Assembly (NCBI RefSeq): GCF_004761865.1
Contig: NZ_SJDM01000001.1
Coordinates: 1-64,000 of the forward strand
Length of the DNA stretch: 64,000 bases
Source: Crenalkalicoccus roseus
Lineage (GTDB): Bacteria > Pseudomonadota > Alphaproteobacteria > Acetobacterales > Acetobacteraceae
Direction: 5' to 3'
Of this stretch, positions 8,426 through 15,436 are shown piece by piece. Both the position numbers and the translations under genes were made by a program. Within the stretch, counting starts at the first letter, position 1; every line of letters starts with the position of its first letter. The notes under the pieces were generated by a model. That model was not told the origin of the DNA and made no database searches. It saw only the letters and a list, made by a program, of their open reading frames with translations.

Positions 8426-8439
8426 GCCGGCGCGCCGGC
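8426..8439. terminator. Possible bidirectional terminator hairpin
   Basis: GCCGGCGCGCCGGC is a perfect palindrome in the 18-bp gap between the convergent usp gene (ends 8423) and the phosphatase gene (ends 8442). There is no T-run, so the terminator role is suggested by position and symmetry alone. Confidence 0.35.
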
Positions 8440-8441
8440 GG

Positions 8442-9062
8442 TCAGGCGCCCGCGAGATGCTGCGTCCCGTTGACCAGCGCGACCGTGAAGTCCCGGCCGT
8501 CGAAGCGCAGCTCGTTCAGGGCGCACGGGTCCTGCCGCAGCCGCCGGTAGGCCTCGGGCGGCAGGCCGAGGGCGTGGCAGAGCGCGGCGCGGTTGACGCT
8601 GTCGTGCCCCACCAGCACGACCGTCGCGTCGCGGCCGTGCCGGGCGAGGACCTGGTGGAGCGTCCCGGCCACCCGCGCGACCAGGTCCGGCAGCGTTTCC
8701 CCGCCGGGGATGGCGGCCAGGTGCGGAACGCGGAACCAGGCCTCGACCTCCGCCGGCCAGCCCGCCCGCGCCTCCTCGTGCGTCAGCCCCTGCCAGGCGC
8801 CGTAGTCGAGATCGTTCAGGCCGGGCAGCACGTCCACGGTTGTGCCGAACGCCCCTGCGATGGCCTCCGCCGTGTCGCGGCAGCGGCCGAGCGGGCTTGT
8901 GTAGATCGCGGCAAGGGCCGGAAGGGCCGCCCGCAGGTGCCGCGCCGTCGCCTCCGCCTGCCGCAGCCCCAGCCCGGTCAGCGGCGGCTCCGCCCGGCCG
9001 CGGAAGCGCGGCGGCGCGATCCAGTCCACATGGCCGTGGCGCACGAGGATCAGCGTGGTCAT
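8442..9062 (-). CDS. Histidine phosphatase family protein (phosphoglycerate mutase-like)
   Basis: A 206-residue member of the histidine phosphatase superfamily. The catalytic His motif LVRHGHVDW lies at residues 6-14, the second substrate Arg segment is TSPLGRCRDTAEAI, and the C-terminal catalytic His is in VLVGHDSVNRA. Substrates range from phosphoglycerate to alpha-ribazole phosphate and cannot be read from sequence. Last gene of the operon headed by riboswitch C, 38 bp after a Usp gene. Together with enolase in the same operon, a role in lower glycolysis is tempting but unproven. Confidence 0.88.
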   Translation of the reverse strand: MTTLILVRHGHVDWIAPPRFRGRAEPPLTGLGLRQAEATARHLRAALPALAAIYTSPLGRCRDTAEAIAGAFGTTVDVLPGLNDLDYGAWQGLTHEEARAGWPAEVEAWFRVPHLAAIPGGETLPDLVARVAGTLHQVLARHGRDATVVLVGHDSVNRAALCHALGLPPEAYRRLRQDPCALNELRFDGRDFTVALVNGTQHLAGA

Positions 9063-9100
9063 GGGGCGTCCTCCGGTCGGTCGGCGGCGCCGGGCGCCGC

Positions 9101-9925
9101 TCAGTGGCGCATCAGCAAAGGCAGGTCCGCATGGGCGAGCATCCAGCGGGTCACGCCGCCCAGGATCATCTCGCGCAGCGGGCTGTGGGCGTAGGCGCCC
9201 ATGACCAGGAGGTCGGCGCCGAACGCGTGCGCGGCCGCGAGCAGCGCCTGGCCGAACGGGCCGGGGCCGATCGGCAGCACGTGCTGCTCCACCTGGACCT
9301 CGTGCTCCCGCAGGATGGCCGGGACCGCGGGCGGCGCGGCGCCGCCGCGCACGCCGCACAGCAGCGCCACCCGCTCGGCGCCGGCCAGGCAGCGCAGCGC
9401 CGGCAGCACCGCCTTGGCGGCGCGGCCGTCATCCCGCCAGGCGATCCCGACGCGCCGGCCGAAGGTCGCGGCGGCCGGGTGGTCGGGCGGCACGACGAGG
9501 AGCGGGCGTTCGGTCCTGAACAGCGCCGTCTCGAAGGCCTGCCGCTCCGCCCAGCCATGTCCGGCCGAGGGGCGCGAGATCACGACGAAATCCGCGCGGC
9601 TTCCCCTGTCGCGCACCGGATCAAGCGGGTTCGCCTCGAGGAAGGCCCAGTGCGCCGGGAACGGCGCGGCCCTTGCCTCCGCGGCCCAGCGCTCGAAGGC
9701 GGCCCGCAGCCGCGCGATGCGCTCCCGCCCGTCGGCCCGCATGCGCGCGAGCACCTCCTCGGGGATGTTTCCGTCCGCCATGTAGATCTCGAAGGTCGGC
9801 GGCGGCTGCACCGCCAGGGCGCCGACCGCGCCGCCGCCGGAGAGCTCGGCCAGGCGCTCTCCGGCCCGCAGCAGCGTGTCGGCCGCTTCTGGGCGCCAGA
9901 GCACGACCAGGATCACGTTCGGCAT
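9101..9925 (-). CDS. Double-length universal stress protein, paralogue 1
   Basis: A 274-residue Usp-family protein with two Usp-like halves. It is clearly paralogous to the next gene upstream: shared segments include LPIGPGPFGQALLA, GGVTRWMLAHADLPLLMRH and EHEVQVEQHVLPIGP. The C-terminal nucleotide loop reads GAYAHSPLREMILGG, so the second Gly of the usual G-x2-G is replaced by Ala and ATP binding may be altered. It lies 115 bp below the other Usp gene, the largest gap in this operon, and GAGGGAGG precedes the ATG at 9925. Confidence 0.87.
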   Translation of the reverse strand: MPNVILVVLWRPEAADTLLRAGERLAELSGGGAVGALAVQPPPTFEIYMADGNIPEEVLARMRADGRERIARLRAAFERWAAEARAAPFPAHWAFLEANPLDPVRDRGSRADFVVISRPSAGHGWAERQAFETALFRTERPLLVVPPDHPAAATFGRRVGIAWRDDGRAAKAVLPALRCLAGAERVALLCGVRGGAAPPAVPAILREHEVQVEQHVLPIGPGPFGQALLAAAHAFGADLLVMGAYAHSPLREMILGGVTRWMLAHADLPLLMRH

Positions 9926-10040
9926 GGCGCGCCTCCCTCAAGAGCAGATCGCCGGAGGCCGGCCTCCTCCGGAGCCGAGGTTCTGCCAGGGAACCGATGT
10001 CTTGGGGCATCCCCCGTGACCGTACGTGGACGGGAGATCC

Positions 10041-10859
10041 CTAGTGGCGCATGAGCACCGGCAGGTCCGCGTGGGCGAGCATCCATCGCGTGACGCCGCC
10101 GAGGACGAGTTCGCGCAGCGGGCTGTGGAGGTAGGCGCCCATCACCAGCATGTCGGCGCCGAGCGCGTGCGCCTTCGCCAGCAGCGCCTCGCCGAACACG
10201 CCCGGACCGATCGGAAGCACGTGAAGCTCGGCTTCCACCTCGTGCTCCTCGAGGATGGCCGGAATCCGCGGAGGCGGCGCTCCGGCGCGGAGCCCCGTGA
10301 TGACATGCACCGCCTCCGGCGGCAGGCGGCAGCGCAGCGCCGAGAGCACGGCCCGCGTCGCGCAGCGATCCTCCCGCCAGGCGATCGCGACCCGGCGCCC
10401 GAAAGGGCCGGTGAAGCCGGGCGGCACGAGAAGGCCCGGCCGGTCGGTACGGAACAGCGCGGCGTGGATCGCCTGCCGTGCCTCCGGCCCGTCGTGCTCG
10501 TCGGGGCGCGGCAGGACGAGCACGTCGGCCGCGCGACCCCACTCCTCGACGACCGCATCCGCCAACCCCTCCACCTCGCACCAGCTCGCCGGCATGCCGC
10601 CGGCGCTCACGCGCAATGCCCAGGGCTCGAAACTGCGCCGCAGCGCCGCCATGCGCGCCTGCTCGCGCGCTACGATCCGGTCGTGGTGCTCGCGCGTCAT
10701 CACCTCCTCGCTCGGCAGGATGGTCGTCTCGGGGGGCACGCGCACGGCCAGCGCGTCGATCCGCGCACCGCCGAGGAGCTCCGCCAGCCGCCCGGCGGCG
10801 GCGAGGAGCGAATCCGCCCGGTCCGGCCGCTCCAGCAGGACGAGGACGATGCCGCGCAT
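10041..10859 (-). CDS. Double-length universal stress protein, paralogue 2
   Basis: A 272-residue Usp-family protein. It starts MRGIVLVLLERPDRADSLLA at 10859, 5 bp after the enolase stop, and ends with GGVTRWMLAHADLPVLMRH. The C-terminal loop reads GAYLHSPLRELVLGG, with Leu where the usual motif has Gly. It is a tandem duplicate of the gene at 9101-9925. A third partial homologue of its N-terminus lies before eno (12191-12275). Part of the riboswitch C operon. Confidence 0.87.
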   Translation of the reverse strand: MRGIVLVLLERPDRADSLLAAAGRLAELLGGARIDALAVRVPPETTILPSEEVMTREHHDRIVAREQARMAALRRSFEPWALRVSAGGMPASWCEVEGLADAVVEEWGRAADVLVLPRPDEHDGPEARQAIHAALFRTDRPGLLVPPGFTGPFGRRVAIAWREDRCATRAVLSALRCRLPPEAVHVITGLRAGAPPPRIPAILEEHEVEAELHVLPIGPGVFGEALLAKAHALGADMLVMGAYLHSPLRELVLGGVTRWMLAHADLPVLMRH

Positions 10860-10864
10860 GGCCG

Positions 10865-12157
10865 TCAGCTCCCGGCGGGCGGCGCGCCGGCCGGTGCGCG
10901 GAACGGGCTCTCGTAGACGGCGGCCGGGCCGAGCTCGCGCTCGATCTCCAGCAGCCGGTTGTACTTCGCCAACCGCTCGCCGCGGCAGGGGGCCCCGGCC
11001 TTGATCTGCCCGCCGCCCGCCGCGACCGCGAGATCGGCGATGAAGGAATCGTCGGTCTCGTCCGAGCGGTGCGAGACGACGAAGCGCCAGCCGGCCTCCC
11101 GGCACAGCGCGACCGCCTGCAGCGTCTCCGTCACCGTGCCGATCTGGTTCGGCTTGATGAGGACGGCGTTGGTCGTGCGCTCCGCGATGCCGCGGCGGAT
11201 GAAGGCGGTGTTGGTCACGTAGAGGTCGTCGCCCACGATCTGCACCCGGCCGCCGAGCGTCGCGGTCTGCTCGGCGAAGCCCGCCCAGTCCTCCTCGCCC
11301 AGCCCGTCCTCGAGGGAGACGATCGGGTAGGACCCGATCCAGCGCCCGTAGAGCGCGGTCAGCTCGCCGCTGGTCAGGCGGCCGCCGCCGGACTTCGACA
11401 GCGCGTAGCCCCCCTCGACGGCGAAGCTGCTGGCCGCCGGGTCGAGGGCGATGGCGACCTGCTTGCCCGGCTTCAGCCCGGCCGCCGTGATGGCCTCGAC
11501 GATCAGCTCGCAGGCGGCCTCGTTGCCCGGCAGGTCGGGCGCGAAGCCGCCCTCGTCGCCGACCGCGGTGGACAGGCCCCGGCGCTTCAGGACGGCCTTC
11601 AGGGCGTGGTAGGTCTCCGCCCCGTAGCGCAGCGCCTCGCGGAAGCTGGGCGCGCCGTGCGGCACCAGCATGAACTCCTGGAAGTCGAGCGAATTGTCGG
11701 CGTGCCTGCCCCCGTTGATGACGTTCAGCATCGGCACCGGCAGGCGGCAGGCGCCGGCGCGGCCCAGATAGGCGTAGAGCGGCAGGCCCGCGGCCCGCGC
11801 CACCGCCATGGACACGCCGAGGATGGCGTTGGCGCCGAGCTTCGACTTGTCCGGCGTGCCGTCGAGGTCGAGGAGCGCCTGGTCGATCTCCGCCTGGCGG
11901 GACGGATCGCGTCCCCGCAGGGCCGGGGCGATGGCTTCGACAACCGAGCCGATGGCCCGCTCGACGCCCTGGCCGCCGAAGCGGCGCGCGTCGCCGTCGC
12001 GCAGCTCACGGGCCTCGTTCGCGCCGGTGGAGGCGCCGGAGGGCACGCTGGCCGTCCCCTCGGCGCCATCGTCCAGCCCGACCTGCACCCGCAGCGTCGG
12101 GTTGCCGCGCGAATCCAGGATCTCCATCGCGTCCATCCGGACGATGCGTCGCTGCAT
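10865..12157 (-). CDS. eno: Enolase, divergent paralogue in the fluoride operon
   Basis: A 430-residue enolase (2-phosphoglycerate to phosphoenolpyruvate). The metal and catalytic residues appear intact: [52 protein letters not shown] and GQIKAG. The mobile substrate loops differ from the usual forms: SHRSDETDD replaces SHRSGETED, and [13 protein letters not shown] replaces the usual G(S/A)xxRSxRxAKYN. ATG 12157 is 17 bp after crcB. Enolase is strongly inhibited by fluoride with phosphate and Mg2+, and enolase genes have been reported under fluoride riboswitches, so this may be a replacement or tolerant isoform. Whether the genome has another enolase is not visible. Confidence 0.95.
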   Translation of the reverse strand: MQRRIVRMDAMEILDSRGNPTLRVQVGLDDGAEGTASVPSGASTGANEARELRDGDARRFGGQGVERAIGSVVEAIAPALRGRDPSRQAEIDQALLDLDGTPDKSKLGANAILGVSMAVARAAGLPLYAYLGRAGACRLPVPMLNVINGGRHADNSLDFQEFMLVPHGAPSFREALRYGAETYHALKAVLKRRGLSTAVGDEGGFAPDLPGNEAACELIVEAITAAGLKPGKQVAIALDPAASSFAVEGGYALSKSGGGRLTSGELTALYGRWIGSYPIVSLEDGLGEEDWAGFAEQTATLGGRVQIVGDDLYVTNTAFIRRGIAERTTNAVLIKPNQIGTVTETLQAVALCREAGWRFVVSHRSDETDDSFIADLAVAAGGGQIKAGAPCRGERLAKYNRLLEIERELGPAAVYESPFRAPAGAPPAGS

Positions 12158-12174
12158 GGCTGCCTCCACTCGGA

Positions 12175-12699
12175 TCAGTGCCGCCCATGGCCGCTTCCGG
12201 CGGCCGCCCCGCGGCGGAGAGGATGGCGGGCGCCGCCTCCGGCCGGTCGAGCAGGGCGAGGACGATGACCTCGTGTCCCGGCTCCGCGGTGCCCGTCGCG
12301 GCCGCCTGCTCGATGGCGCGCCCCCGCCCCGTAGTGGCCGGCGGCGACGGCGCCGAGGCAGAGCGCCACCGACAGCGCCACGTTGGCCGCCGCCTCGCCC
12401 ATCCGCCCGTCGCGCAGCAGGTCGAGGGTCTGCAGGCTGAAGCTCGAGAAGGTGGTGAACCCGCCGCACAGCCCGACCATGACGAAGGCGCGGACATCGG
12501 CGGGCACCGGGAAGCGGCCGTCGGCGGCGGCGGTGAGCGTGCCGAAGAAGCCGATGACGAAGGAGCCGCCGATGTTGATGTTGATGAGGATGGTGCCCCA
12601 GGGGAAGGCGGCGCCCCATGCCCGGGCGGCGACGGCGCTGAGCCAGAAGCGCCCCATGCCGCCGAGGGCGCTGCCGACCGCGACCCACAGATACGTCAT
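12175..12699 (-). CDS. crcB: CrcB/Fluc fluoride channel with an unusual C-terminal extension
   Basis: CrcB (Fluc) forms dual-topology dimers that export fluoride passively. The first 125 or so residues are canonical: [33 protein letters not shown], and the signature [15 protein letters not shown]. The gene overlaps the MFS stop by 4 bp (ATGA). CrcB normally ends after its fourth helix; this frame runs on for about 45 Arg/Gly-rich residues to 12175. In another frame, the same stretch encodes a fragment similar to a Usp N-terminus, so the tail is probably read through a degraded gene or follows a one-base slip near 12330. Second gene below riboswitch C. Confidence 0.93.
   Translation of the reverse strand: MTYLWVAVGSALGGMGRFWLSAVAARAWGAAFPWGTILININIGGSFVIGFFGTLTAAADGRFPVPADVRAFVMVGLCGGFTTFSSFSLQTLDLLRDGRMGEAAANVALSVALCLGAVAAGHYGAGARHRAGGRDGHRGAGTRGHRPRPARPAGGGARHPLRRGAAAGSGHGRH
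12191..12275 (-). pseudogene. Remnant of a Usp gene N-terminus
   Basis: In the frame offset from crcB, this stretch encodes [20 protein letters not shown] and AAGRP. This resembles the first residues of the Usp paralogue at 10859 (GIVLVLLERPDRADSLLAAA). It breaks off within about 30 residues and has no start of its own. It overlaps the non-conserved crcB tail and ends just before eno, so it looks like the relic of a third tandem Usp gene. Confidence 0.45.
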
Positions 12700-13940
12700 G
12701 GATGCGGCCTCTCCCGCTTGGTCCCGAACAGCGCGACGAGGAGCGGCACCGCGGCGAACTGCACCAGCAGGGAGGTCCAGGCGACGGCCGCGACCGAATG
12801 GTCGTAGAGGACGCCGAGCCCGGCGCTGCCGGCGAACCACGCCACGCCGAACACCGCGTTCAGCAGGCCGTAGGCGGTGCCCCGCCGTTCCGGCGGCGCC
12901 ATGTCGGCGACGACCGCGCGCATCACCGATTCCTGCGCGCCCATGCCGACGCCCCACAGCAGCATCCCGAGCGCCACGGGCGCCGCGCCGCCGCCGAGGA
13001 AGACCAGCGGGGCGGCGAGCGCCGCCAGGGAAGCGCCGACCGCCACGGCCGGCAGGCCGTGGCGGTCGAACAGCCGCCCGAGCGCGAGGGCCGCGAGGGC
13101 GTCGCTGACCATCGCCACGGCGTAGAGAGCGGAGATCAGCGGCGGACCGACCGTGCCGGCCGTGCCGAAATGGTAGGCGATCAGCGCGAAGTCGGCGTAG
13201 CCGGCGCCGATCAGCGCCACCGCCCCGAGATAAAGCCAGAGGGCCCGGCCGAAGCCGCGCCCCTCCAGCGCCGGGGGCGCCAGCTCGAAGTCCCGCGGCC
13301 GGGGGAAGCGCGAGCGCGCCCCGAGCAGCACGAGGAAGGAGAGCGCCGCCGGGATGGCTAGGACGGCGAAGGCCTCGCGGTAGCCGTAGCCCGCCCAGAG
13401 CACGGCGGCGACGAGCAGCGGCCCGATGATCGCACCGGCCTGGTCCATCGCCTCGTGCAGGCCGAAGCCCCAGCCGAGCCCGGTATGCCCGGCCGCGTGC
13501 GAGAGCATCGCGTCCCGCGCCGGCGAGCGGATCGCGCGCCCCATGCGCTCGGCGACCATCAGCGCCGCCGCCATCGGCCAGTCGCCGGCCAGGGCCAGCG
13601 CCGGCACGGCGAACAGGTTGAGCACGTATCCGGCGATGGTCACCGGCCAGTAGCGGCCGGTGCGGTCGCTCAGCCAGCCCGAGCCGAGGCGCGCGGCATA
13701 GCCCACCAGCTCGCCCAGCCCCGCGACGATGCCGACCGCGGTGGCCGAGGCGCCGAGCGTGCCGAGATAGGGGCCGGTGATGCTCCGCGCGCTCTCATAG
13801 GTCATGTCGCCGAACAGGCTGACGAAGCCGAGGAGGACGATGAACCGCAGGGCGTCCTGCCGCCCGAGCACGGTCCCGGACCGAGCGTGGCCCAACGCGG
13901 CAGCCGGCGCGATGCTGGGCGGGGTCGGGGTCTTGGGCAC
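12696..13940 (-). CDS. MFS transporter, first gene below riboswitch C
   Basis: A 414-residue major facilitator with about 12 hydrophobic helices. [20 protein letters not shown] fits the conserved loop 2-3 motif and [14 protein letters not shown] a further MFS loop. I chose GTG 13940, preceded by AGAGGAG at 8-bp spacing; the frame extends upstream into the riboswitch but that part is not protein-like. Being first in the operon, ahead of crcB, it is the likeliest additional efflux component, but the substrate is unknown. MFS proteins have been noted near fluoride riboswitches in other bacteria. Confidence 0.85.
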   Translation of the reverse strand: MPKTPTPPSIAPAAALGHARSGTVLGRQDALRFIVLLGFVSLFGDMTYESARSITGPYLGTLGASATAVGIVAGLGELVGYAARLGSGWLSDRTGRYWPVTIAGYVLNLFAVPALALAGDWPMAAALMVAERMGRAIRSPARDAMLSHAAGHTGLGWGFGLHEAMDQAGAIIGPLLVAAVLWAGYGYREAFAVLAIPAALSFLVLLGARSRFPRPRDFELAPPALEGRGFGRALWLYLGAVALIGAGYADFALIAYHFGTAGTVGPPLISALYAVAMVSDALAALALGRLFDRHGLPAVAVGASLAALAAPLVFLGGGAAPVALGMLLWGVGMGAQESVMRAVVADMAPPERRGTAYGLLNAVFGVAWFAGSAGLGVLYDHSVAAVAWTSLLVQFAAVPLLVALFGTKRERPHP

Positions 13941-14022
13941 GCTGCACGCTCCTCTGCGCCCTGGCGGGCGGGTTCGGATGCGCGAAGCCGGCGGGGAGAG
14001 GCCCGGGCCGGGATCCGGACAG

Positions 14023-14095
14023 ACTCCCACCGCGGTTGTTTCGCGCGGTAGGAGTCATCAGCCTCTGCGGCGGTTGAAGGGGGACCCCATCCCTT
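14023..14095 (-). promoter_or_regulatory. Fluoride (crcB-motif) riboswitch C
   Basis: The minus strand reads GGGATGGGGTCCCCC, then AACCGCC, then GGCTGATGACTCC. This is the same core as copies A and B, with a G in P1 giving one G-U pair. The 3' strand ACTCCTACCGCG can pair with CGCGGTGGGAGT (14023-14034), the strongest of the three alternative hairpins. It lies about 105 bp before the MFS start and controls the MFS-crcB-eno-usp-usp-phosphatase operon. Confidence 0.92.
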
Positions 14096-14105
14096 GATGC
14101 AGGTG

Positions 14106-14134
14106 ACTCTGGTGATCGGCCGATCGGCCGTCAA
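14106..14134 (-). promoter_or_regulatory. Possible promoter for riboswitch C
   Basis: TTGACG (14134-14129) and CAGAGT (14111-14106) are 17 bp apart on the minus strand and would start the RNA at about 14099, just before the aptamer. The -35 is good and the -10 is half-matched. Confidence 0.42.
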
Positions 14135-14657
14135 CAGCCGACTTTCCGAATGGACGGCTCCGGGGATGCATGAGGCTGTGCAGGCTGTTCACCGGCATCG
14201 GACGCAAGCTTCCCGAGTACGTCCCATCCGCATGGACCGGCGGGGAATGCTCGCTTCCGGCTCCTCTTGCCGCGCTACGGCGGCCCTTCGGGCGTCCCTC
14301 TCGCCCTTTCCTCTCCGAACCTTGTGTCTTGCTGCCGCGGCGGGGTGATGACGGCTCGGGGGCCCACTCCCTCGGGACGGCGCGATCCTGGGGCCGTTCC
14401 GAACCCCGGTGCAGAGACCGGCCCAAGCAGGGCCCGGATCGCCCTCTCCCATGGCTCGCGCGGTTGCCCGGCGCATGGCCCTACACACGCAGGGGAGGGA
14501 GGAGAGATGGCGGAACGAGACGCGTCGCCGGGATCGCTGCCGGCCAGGCATGGCCCGACGTCGCTTCATGGCCGGAAGGCGCAGGCATGCGCTTGACTGG
14601 CGATCCCGGCGGGCACCGGGCGCTGCTTGCCTGGCCGGTCCGGCAGCCCGCGCCCGC
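14135..14657. other. Non-coding stretch, no gene supported
   Basis: No frame here shows convincing protein sequence. A 29-codon frame at 14507 has a good ribosome-binding site (GGGAGGAGAG) but no recognisable product. The stretch lies between the promoter of riboswitch C and mobile-element debris. Confidence 0.5.
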
Positions 14658-14829
14658 TTCCTCGACAGCCCCTGCGTCCGGCTCCTCTGCGGGGAAACCC
14701 AGGTCCGGCACGCCCCGCCGCTCGGTCGCTCCTCTGTGACACGCTGGCGCAGGCGCATCGGCGCCGAGCGGCTCGAACCGCTGCTCGCCGAGACGCTCGC
14801 CGCCCGCATTGCCCGGACCGAGCGCCTCA
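14658..14829 (+). pseudogene. Fragment of an IS5-type transposase
   Basis: This frame encodes FLDSPCVRLLCGET, then LGRSSVTRWRRRIGAERLEP and LLAETLA. That pattern (W/FxxxPyxxxxCGEt, then dRSSmTRWRqRiG) is typical of the N-terminal region of IS5-family transposases. It breaks off at 14829, where IS630-like sequence begins in the same frame. Only about 57 codons remain, so this is debris. Confidence 0.55.
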
Positions 14830-15290
14830 CCGGCGTGCCGGTCAGCATTGGCTCGCTGTGGCGGTTCTTCGCGCGGCGGCGGATCACGCTGAAGAAAAGT
14901 CGGCGCACGCGGCCGAGCAGCGGCGCTCCGACATCCTGACGCGACGCCGGGAATGGTTCGAGGGGCAGCTCGATCTCGACCCGGACCGCCTGGTGTTCAT
15001 CGACGAGACCTGGGCCTCGACGAACATGGCGTTCACCCGCGGCCAGGCGCCGCGCGGCGAGCGCCTGCGCCGCTATCGAGGCGGCCGGCGCGCGCCTGCT
15101 CTACCTGCCGCCCTGCAGCCCCGACTTCAATCCAATCGAGAACGCCTTCGCCAAACTCAAGGCGCTTCTCTGCAAAGCCACCGCCCGCACACAAGAGGCA
15201 GATGGGACACCATCGGTGAACTGCTCGATCGCTTCACCCCAAGCGAATGCCGCCACTACCTCGAACACTCCGGCTGCACGTTCGAGCAAA
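14830..15290 (+). mobile_element. Defective IS630-family element, copy 1
   Basis: The sequence 14831-15148 is about 99% identical to 48375-48692. It encodes IS630 transposase parts: GSLWRFFARRRITLKKS, then in the -1 frame KSAHAAEQRRSDIL and [14 protein letters not shown], then after a jump [20 protein letters not shown]. The interval that should hold the second catalytic Asp is deleted near 15074, so the product cannot be active. A further slip near 15195 precedes [20 protein letters not shown]. The 5' end is replaced by IS5-like sequence. Both ends are approximate. Confidence 0.78.
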
Positions 15291-15436
15291 CCGAAACTGC
15301 TCCAGCATCCACCATCCGCCAAGGCCTCCCAGCCGGGAACACGGTCTGGAGGCGCCGGTGCGCCTGCACCGGCTCGGACACCCGCGCCGTCGTCTGGCAG
15401 CCGCGGCGCGTTCGCCCGCCGATGCGCCGCCGCGGG

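Noticed and set aside
9926-10040. A fourth fluoride riboswitch between the two Usp genes (GGGGATGCCCC motif on the minus strand)
   Set aside because: The conserved AACCGCC and GGCTGATGACTCC parts are absent; only a short G-rich match remains.
14507-14596. A 29-codon frame with a strong ribosome-binding site near riboswitch C
   Set aside because: It has no recognisable product, lies upstream and on the opposite strand to the riboswitch operon, and is surrounded by element debris.
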